Assembly: GCA_964355075.1 (NCBI GenBank)
Contig: CAYHCF010000028.1
Coordinates: 1 to 40,990 of the forward strand
DNA length: 40,990 nucleotides
Reading direction: 5' to 3'
From: B1 sp964355075
Lineage (GTDB): Bacteria; Bacteroidota; Bacteroidia; UKL13-3
The notes under the pieces: generated by a model
What the model saw: only the letters and a program-made list of their open reading frames with translations
What the model was told of the DNA's origin: nothing
Databases searched by the model: none
In this document: in pieces, positions 1 to 9,000 of the stretch
How the letters are laid out: each line of letters starts with the position of its first letter
How positions within the stretch are numbered: position 1 is the stretch's first letter
Translations under genes and position numbers: made by a program

Positions 1-3000
1 GTGCTCCTGAAATACCGGTACTGTCTAAATTCCAGTTTACTATTGAATTGGCAACTGAATTATTGATGGTAAGGTTAGCTATATGAGCGGTTGGCTGACC
101 CAGACTGGCACTCACTATATTTAGGGTATATTCTTCATATTCTCCCCATGTAAAGGCTTGAGTAGGTGAGCTAATTGTTCCTTCGTTGCAAGCAACACGC
201 ATACGGGTAGTTCCGTTAATTGCTGTTAGAGGAACGGTAAATGTCCCAGTTTCAGTATGGATTCCAGAAGTTGTTGTAGGAGAAGTATAAACTTGTTCAC
301 CCGCATCTGAAAAAATTCCATTGCGGTTATAGTCAATCCAAATAGCCATGGCATTACTAAAGGGACTTGCAGTCGTTTGAGAAGACACTGAAAAATTATA
401 TAAAGTCCCTGCATTAAGTGTAAAGGTTTGAGTACCAAATGAGGTAATAGCTGTAAAATCACTATAAGAACCCAATGTTCCTGTTGCTGTACCAATGGTT
501 CCTACCATGCTTGTAACCGGTGTTGTATTGTTTATAACGGTTGTAGCACCATTCGTGATGGTAATATTTCCAAAATCTTCATCAGCTGTTGGAGACGAAA
601 CGGCCGGAGGTAAGGTATAGGTTCCGGGAGTTGTAAACGGAACTAAATTCCTGAATGTACCGGTTCCACTAATGGTTTGTGTTACCTGAGGTGTATAGGG
701 TGCATTGGTTTTTCCAATTACCATCGCTGTAGATTGAGAAACAGTAAGTATTCCATTATTCACTATATTACCCCCTACTTCAAATTGAACCGGATTATTA
801 ACATGCCTGAACTCACTACCACTATTTATGGTTAAGTTCCCTTTAATATGGGTACCATAGGAGGTTGAAGTTCCGTTAGAGGTACTTCCCCATCTGCCTG
901 TTGTGGAGCCACCATTAATGATCAGATTCTGCAGTGGTGAATAGTTAAAGGCACCAAAGGTTTCAACACTAAAGCCACTATTACTGCCCGGTGTGGTACT
1001 CACGCCATCTCCCAATTGTATGGTATGGGTTCCCGTAAAGAAATTTGAACCAAATGAATTGGCGATATAAACCGCCTGATTGTTTATGGTGGAAGTTGGC
1101 AAAGAGGAATGCATCGGATCCACAATTAGGATGGTTCCGGCACTAAATGAGGTAGTAGCGGCTGCTGCGGTACTATTTATATTAAATAATGGATTTCCGG
1201 TGGCAACACTAGTAGAAGCATTACCCGAGTTCCCATCAATTACGATGCTAGCTCCGGTTTGTATCATGGGTCCTCCTACAACTAAGTTTCCGTTAATGTT
1301 TAGGGTTCCCGAAGAAATTGAATCAATGGTAGTGGCTGAACTGCTCACTGTAAATCGTGAATAATTATTTCCAATACCCACATTCACGGTTGCACCTGAC
1401 AGGTTAAATATACCTCCTGAATTTAGGGTCAGGCCTGTTCCCGAACCTCCTAATAAGCTCAATGTACCCCCGAATGCACGCAGTTTGCCGGAAAGAGACA
1501 GGGTTGTAGCACTGAGGGTACCCCCATACAAGCTAACTAAACCATTTGTAGCATTGATGGTTAAACCACTAAAAATATTCAAAGTGTTGGCAGTTTGATA
1601 AATGGATCCAGTATTGGCAACAATAGCCGAATATGCTGCATAAGGTGGGGTTCCACCGCTCATATTTACCTGGTGGTTTATGGTAACTGAGTTAAGTTCT
1701 GTCGGAACAGCGCTTGTACTCCAAATAGCAGGATCGCCCCAGTTTCCATCTGCAATCGTTGTGATGGGAACAATGGCATTGAAATTGGTAGAATGTCCGC
1801 CAAAATAATGGGTATTTGAAATATCTGTTAAACTGCTAAAAGTTCTGGCAGCTACCGGATTAGCAAGCGTTCCTGAACCCGTAAGATGCGAACCGGCTGC
1901 ACCGGCTGCCTGTAAAATTCTCATATCAGCTATGGTATTTACCAAAGATGGAAGTCCATCGCCTCTGAGTGCCAGGTTTAATGAAATACCTGTATTCAAC
2001 GCCATGGCTGGAGCTGGACTTTGTGCGTTCACTGTTGCAAGCGTCCAGGACGCATTACCTCTTGTATTGATCGGATATCCATTATCATCTATAGCAGTAA
2101 TACTGGATAAACCCGTACCCGTACTATGGCTGGCTTCTATCATGCCCCCTGATGATAGGGCAGCAGCAACACTTGAATAAACAAACAAATGCCTGAGATT
2201 GGTTCCATCATAAAACGGAAAATGACCCGCACCGCTTGTTGTTGCAGAAGTTGACATATTTGCAGTAGAGAACCACCTTCTGAATTTACCGGTAGTTGCT
2301 GTAAAACCTCCGGCACTCCAGGATAAGGCACCTGTTATGGTAGTTGTGCTGTCGCCAAGAGTTAGCGTATTGGTACCTAAATTTACTTTATTGACAATAC
2401 CACTTACGTTAGAGAATGTAATCGTATTTACAACCTTCAGGTTATTAATATTCCAGTTGATCCCATTCGTATTTCCATTTGTAAACGCTACACTGTATAT
2501 ATTTCCTACACCCAATAAACAAAGGGCATTCGGACTGGTGGCGGCTACGCTGTTTATGTTAGCAATGGCACCGGTTCCGGTTCCACCACTTAAAGTAATG
2601 GTGGTTAAGGCAGGCAAAACGGTATAATCTCCATTGGTATAAGGAAGCCAGTTATTAACTCCTCCTGCACCATCCACACCAGTAACAAGAATCTGCGGAT
2701 ACGTATTGGCAGTACCTCCGGTAAAAGTTAGAATATCACCTACTACATAACCGGTTCCGGCTACATTCATTGAAATTACCCTGAAAGCACGTGTGGAGAA
2801 AGTTCCGGTACCGCTAAGGGTTTGTTCGGTAGTTGTAAGCGTACCTGTTGAAGTACGGAAACCAAAACTGTTACCACCAATAATGGCACCATTATTGGTT
2901 AAATTTCCGCTCACATTTAAAGAAGTATTGGCACCATCCGATCCCATGAACCGGAGTTCTGATCCTGAATTAACCGTTAAATTAGTGGCACTGAGTGCAC

Positions 3001-6000
3001 CCGAAGGAGCGGTACTGATTAATCCTACATTCACAAATCTTCTTCCCACCGAGCCGCCATTAATGATCACATTACCGAGGTTATGGGTACTCGACATATA
3101 TACAGCAAAAGCACCGGCTTTGGTAGAGGTTTGCGTACTTACCCCGTCACCAAAACGCAGGGTATTGCCGATCCATATATTCGAAACCGTTGCCGCAGAA
3201 GTAAATGCGTAACCGTTACCGTTTTCAAGATGAGGATCTACGATAGTAATGGTACCTCCGGTAACGGCACCACCCAAAGTGGTAGCAATACTGAAAATAC
3301 TTTGATCCTTATTCAGCGAAGTCAGAACACTTCCTGAGTTTGCATCAATATTAATAGCGCCATTGCTCATACTAAAACTACCTCCGGCAATGGTGAAATT
3401 TCCATTAATATTCAAGGTTCCGGCAGTCATATTAAAGGTACCCCCCACACTCTGAGTCACTTTCCGGTCGCCACCACCTGCAGGACCGAGGTTAATGGTG
3501 CCTCCTGATATATTTAATACACCGTTATTCGGAATTAGGATTCCACTTCCGGTTCCGCCAGTAATATTTACCGCTGCACCGCTAAAGTTTATAGTTCCCG
3601 AAGCGCTGACGGCTCCGGTAACATTCAAGGTATTAGCTGCTGCATTTAATATAGCTCCATTCTGAACATTGAGGCCAATAATAGTAGCATTGGCATTCAG
3701 CGCTACCGTATGCCCACCCACGATCCGAACATTGTCATTGGAGCCCGGAACGGTTGTACCTCCATCCCAGATAGTAGGATCATTCCAGTTACCCGAAGTA
3801 ATGGTATATCTTTCTGAAAGGTTGCTTGCATTTGCGCCAATCTGGAACGTATTATTAAAATCTGTTAAACTGGTAAAGACCCGATTTGCCTGCGGTTGGC
3901 TGGCAGTAAGCCCACTTCCGGCTACATAAGTACCCGGAGCTACCGCTGTAGCAAGGGTCAAGGAAATATCAGCCGGTGAAGGCGGAGCAAAAACGCCATA
4001 ACCAAAAATTCTTAAATTGATATTTCCGGTAGCTGTCAATCCACCACCACTTGCTACTGCCCAACTTGCCTGGGTAACCCGGTCAATGGTAAGAGCGCCA
4101 TCTGTGAAAGACGGGGCAACGGTATTGATGGTACTGGATGGGGAATGGGTTACTGAAATATAACCACCGGCAGTAAAGGCGGTAGCTGCATCGAATGAAA
4201 ATCCTGCATATCGCACATCAGAAGCAGTTCCGATAGGAATAAAGGAAGTTGTTATTGTAATATCAGTTGGGGCACCATTTACTGCAAAATAACGGGAAAC
4301 ACTTCCTGTTGTTTTTATTCTTGCAGGCGTACCAAAAGAAAGTGTACCTGAAACATTCGGAGTGGCATTGGTAGTTAAAGGATCTCTGAATCCCAACACA
4401 AATTTATTGGAACCCACGTCCAGAATGGAAGCACCAGATAAGGTAAAGGTTCCTGAAACGGTAGATAATACACCCGGATCTACAGTCCCTGAAATGGCAG
4501 ATATATTTACACCCGAAGCATGGCTGTTAAATACAGTAAGATTGGTAAATAAAGCCGTTTTAATTGGATTTGTTACAGAGCTTAAAGTGGCTCCGGTTCC
4601 GGCACCTGTAGTAGTAGTTGGATGCGGAGCACTGGTAGTATTATCATAAGTACCCGTAAGGGTTCCCAATCCGGATACAAAATAACCGTTAATTACACCA
4701 GTACTTACAGAGCTTACATAAATTTCTATGGGTGTTCCGGTGGTTCCAACCGGGGCTACCTGAATAATATCTCCAACTGCATAACCGGTTCCTCCTGACG
4801 ACAATGCAACCGTTGGTAAGGTATTCCGGAAATTACCGGTACCTGTAATGGTTTGGGCATTCGGTGTAACTGAACCCGATAAACTAAAAGTTAAGGTACT
4901 GGTATTCACAAATTCGCCATTATTCACAAAATTTCCGGCTAAACCTAAGGTACTGGAGTTTCTGAATTGGCTTCCAGCCATAATCGTAATATTATTTTTG
5001 ACATATAAAGTACCAATGTTAGACACTCTCCTGTTTAAAGTTGAACCGCTATTAATGGTTAAACTGCCTATTCTAACACCGGAAGTTGAAATGTTGAAAC
5101 CAAAATCGGCCGTTACACTTGTACCAGTGGTAACATTAATTGCAGACTGCGAAACGCTGGCTCCATTACCAAATATAAGATTCAGATTCGGCCAGATAAA
5201 GGTAGTACCTCCGCTAAAAATAAAAGCGTTACCTGAAGTTCCAATGGGTGGATCAATAATATTTATATTTCCACCTACTACGTTCACTCCTCCGGTGGTA
5301 CCTATACTAAATAAATTACTACCCGTAAGAACACTGTTTGCTATTGTTCCATCATTCCCATCCACATTGATGGTTCCTGAGAGGAAAGTAAAGGCAGAAC
5401 CGGTAGCTGAAGTTACATTTATTCTTCCGTTTACATTCAGGGTTGCACCGTTAATGGAGAGGTTACCCGGTGCATCCAAAAGGCTGTTATTTAAACTTCC
5501 AATCGTAAGTGCATTGGCATTGGCAATTAAAGTTCCACCGGTATTGATGCTTAGATTTTTGCAATAATTATTTGCCGCACCGGCTAATGTAACGGTATGT
5601 GTATTTAAAATAGTTACATTATTGGTGGCAGCAGGAACCACACCACCCACCCAGGTTGAGCCTGTGTTCCAGTCGCCTGTTGCGTTTGAAACAATGTTCA
5701 TATCTGTGCTTACGCCAGCAAAGGCGTATGTCCCTGCTAAATTGGCATTAGGAATTAAGGTACGATTGGCCTGAGGCGCAAAGATAGTACCTGTGCCTGC
5801 TGAAAACCATCCCGGAACCACAGCACCGGATGATAAACACATATTGCCATTGGCAATTAATCCGGGATAAAGAGAAGCGCTGTCTGCCTGAATTCTCATG
5901 AGGAAAGTTGGAATGGTAACCGTATAAGTTGGTGCAGTTGGAATGGTTAAAGCCCAGGTTGAATTTGTCTTTTTATCATATGATAGCGCATTTTCTGCGA

Positions 6001-9000
6001 ATGGAGCACCAATGGTACTTATACCATCTAAATTTGTATGGCCAACCGCATATATTCCGGAACCTGTTGCAGTCATGGTAGGCGCGGCCGACCAGGCTAT
6101 TTGCAGGTATCGGTTTCTAAAACCTTGTACCATTGGAAAAACACCAAAATTCGGAACAGAACTGGTAGCAATTGTGGCAAGTGGAAATGCACTGGCAGTA
6201 ACAGTTGGAGAGGCAAATGTGCTAACATAATTAATATTAGAAATAACTTTTCTAAAAACACCTGTACTCACCTGAATTCCACACATATTGGTTTGAATGG
6301 GAGTAGTCCAGGCCAAAGCTCCTGAGGCATGATTGGTACCTAAAACACTATTATAGGTTCTGCCTAAGGTCATGGTATTGGAGCCTAAATAAAGGATTCC
6401 GGCTGAAAGGCTCAAACGTTCCACTACCATATTATTTAAATTCCACACAATAGGGCTCACCTGTGGCAATAAAGTTGAATTACCGGAAGCTGAACCAATA
6501 ATCAAACTGGAAATATCTGCTGTTTTATAAAACTGGGTGGTTGCAATGGTTGTAAGTACACCGCCTGTACCGCTTCCACCAGAAAATGCAAAAGGTGTTA
6601 CAGGTAAAGTGCCCGTATAATCTGCTCCCGGATCTGAAACCGCGAAACTGGAGGAGATTAAACCGCCAAGTCCGGTACTCACATTCGTCACAATATACCT
6701 AACCGGACTGGTAGTAGTACCCCCGGTTAAGGTAAGTATATCCCCTATTTGATAGTTAATACCTGACGTTACCAAGGTTGGAATACCGGGCATCACATTT
6801 CTAAATAACCCTGTACCGCTTACGGTCTGGTTATAAATGGAAGCCACTTCAGTGGTGCTGGTCAACATCGCAAATTTTAATCCTTCAGCTGATGAAATGA
6901 AAGTGCTTGGGGTAGAAAGGCTTTGCGTAGTAATCAGCCCATTATTTATTAAATTACCGGCAATTAAAATACTTTCACCGGATGAGGAAGGCTGCCTGAT
7001 CTCTGAATTAGCATTAACGGTAAGGTTTATACAATCAAAACCTGATGCGGAACCTGTGGGTGTTGAAACGAATCTTCCTCCATTGGTGGTATTCCCCAGG
7101 TTCTGACCATTAACAATAACATTGCCCAAAAGAACCCTGCCTGAATTAATAAAGGTACCTACCATGAAACCATTGGTATGGCCGGATTTATTTAAGCCAG
7201 TGCTGCCTCCTAAAACGAGGGTATTACCCGCAAAAACATTACTCGGACTACCAGATCTGTATGCAAATGCATAATTTGTTGAACCCGAAAAAAGTGGGTC
7301 AACAATGGTTAGTGTACCGCCATTTACGAGTATAGAACCTGTTGAAAAAGTCCCTAAAGTTAAATGACCAATAGAAAATAAATCTGCCGATGTTGGAACC
7401 GAACCTAATAAAGTTCCATCATTTCCGTCAATATTAATATTACCTGCGCTAAAACTAAAGGTAGCTCCACTCAGGATAGCCATATTGCCATTTACATTTA
7501 TGGTAGCAGTTCCCGAAACATTTAAGGTTCCTGAAACCAATAAACTACGGTTACCTCCATTTGCGGGACCAATGGTTAATACATCGGCAGCCGTGTTTAA
7601 AACAGCACCGGAATTTATTGTAAGGTTATTGCAGGTATACGGTGAAACACCACCGGTTAAATTTATAATATGGCCGGATTGAATAACAACATTCTGATCC
7701 GAAGTGGGAACTGCATTGCCCAACCAGGTTGCGGCATTCCCCCAATCTCCCGATGCTACAGAGGTAACGGTAGTAATTTCTGATCCGAAATTTACGGAAG
7801 GTGCTGCCAAATAATAGGTTGATAATAAAGAAGCCACGCTGGCTATTCCCGTACGGTTAGCTTGCGGATTGGGACGGAAAGTTCCGGTTCCTGCAGAAAT
7901 AGACCCAGGGGCAAAACTGCTTGAACCAGACAAAGACACATCGGTATAACTTCCTATTGTTTGTATGATATTTGAACCTTGCACCCGAATGTTAATCGTG
8001 CCGGTAAGGGAGGCTGGTGGAGTTGGAGAAGTAAGTGTCCAACTTGCATTCGAGCGTTTTTCTAAAGTAATAACTCTATAGACCCTGTTATAATTGGATC
8101 CGGATCCACCGGTTCCAGCAGTAGTCATGGTAATTGCGGTACCTCCCGGGGTCAATGCTATGGTAATTGTGGTTGCCGTTGCAGTAAGTACATAATAGGT
8201 AGTTGCAGTAGATAGATTGCTTGGAAGCGTTGCAGAACCCGTTGAAAAAAACTTAACCGGATCACCAATAGCTAAAAGGAAAGCAGCCTGCGTGCTGGTT
8301 GTTATATTTGCTGATCCGATTCCAAAACCAGAAGCAGTAAAAGATAAGGTATCTAAAAATGCCGGGGCAAAAGTTGTTGAACCCGCTGTTGCCGAATGAT
8401 TCATGGCAAAAGTTCCACCTGCAGCAGGAAAAGCAGTTGTAGAAGAATAGTACAACCAAACATGCCTGTTGGTGAGTGCGGTTCCCAAAGGAAAATGTCC
8501 TAAATTTCCATTCGCAACTGAGGTTGGAGTGGTTGATCCTATCCAGCGAATGAGCTTACCTGTTGAATTGGTAATAATATTTCCGGCAGTATAGTTTAGT
8601 GTTCCAGGGGTAATACCTGCAGTTCCTATGGTTAAATTATTTGTCCCTAAGGTTATATCCCCATTGGTCATGGTGATCGCATCTGTGGTTATATTTTTAT
8701 TCAGGGTAAGCCCAAAACTGTTGTTTATGACAAAGTTGCTCAAACTCAAACTAGCACCTGCAGGTACTTCGTTATAAGCACCCATGGTAAGTGCCCCATT
8801 GGTTTGCAGGTATTGTAACTGTAAATTTCCAAAAGAAGTTACGAAAGTAGGAATGGCTGAAAATTGTCCAACCGGAAAAAGAAGATTGCCTGATCCAACA
8901 ACGATAACCGGATTTGCAACACTTCTGCCCACTGTCAATACTGCGCCACTTCCCTGAGTCAGGGTTCCATAAGAGAGGTTTACCTGGTTCACATTCAGGT

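Noticed and set aside
4848..5567. A 239-codon plus-strand frame opposite the giant protein gene
   Set aside because: It lies fully antisense to the uninterrupted giant frame, has a low-complexity Pro/Leu/Val make-up produced by the complement of Gly/Thr/Asn codons, and shows no domain. Other shorter plus-strand frames in 1-11638 are of the same kind.
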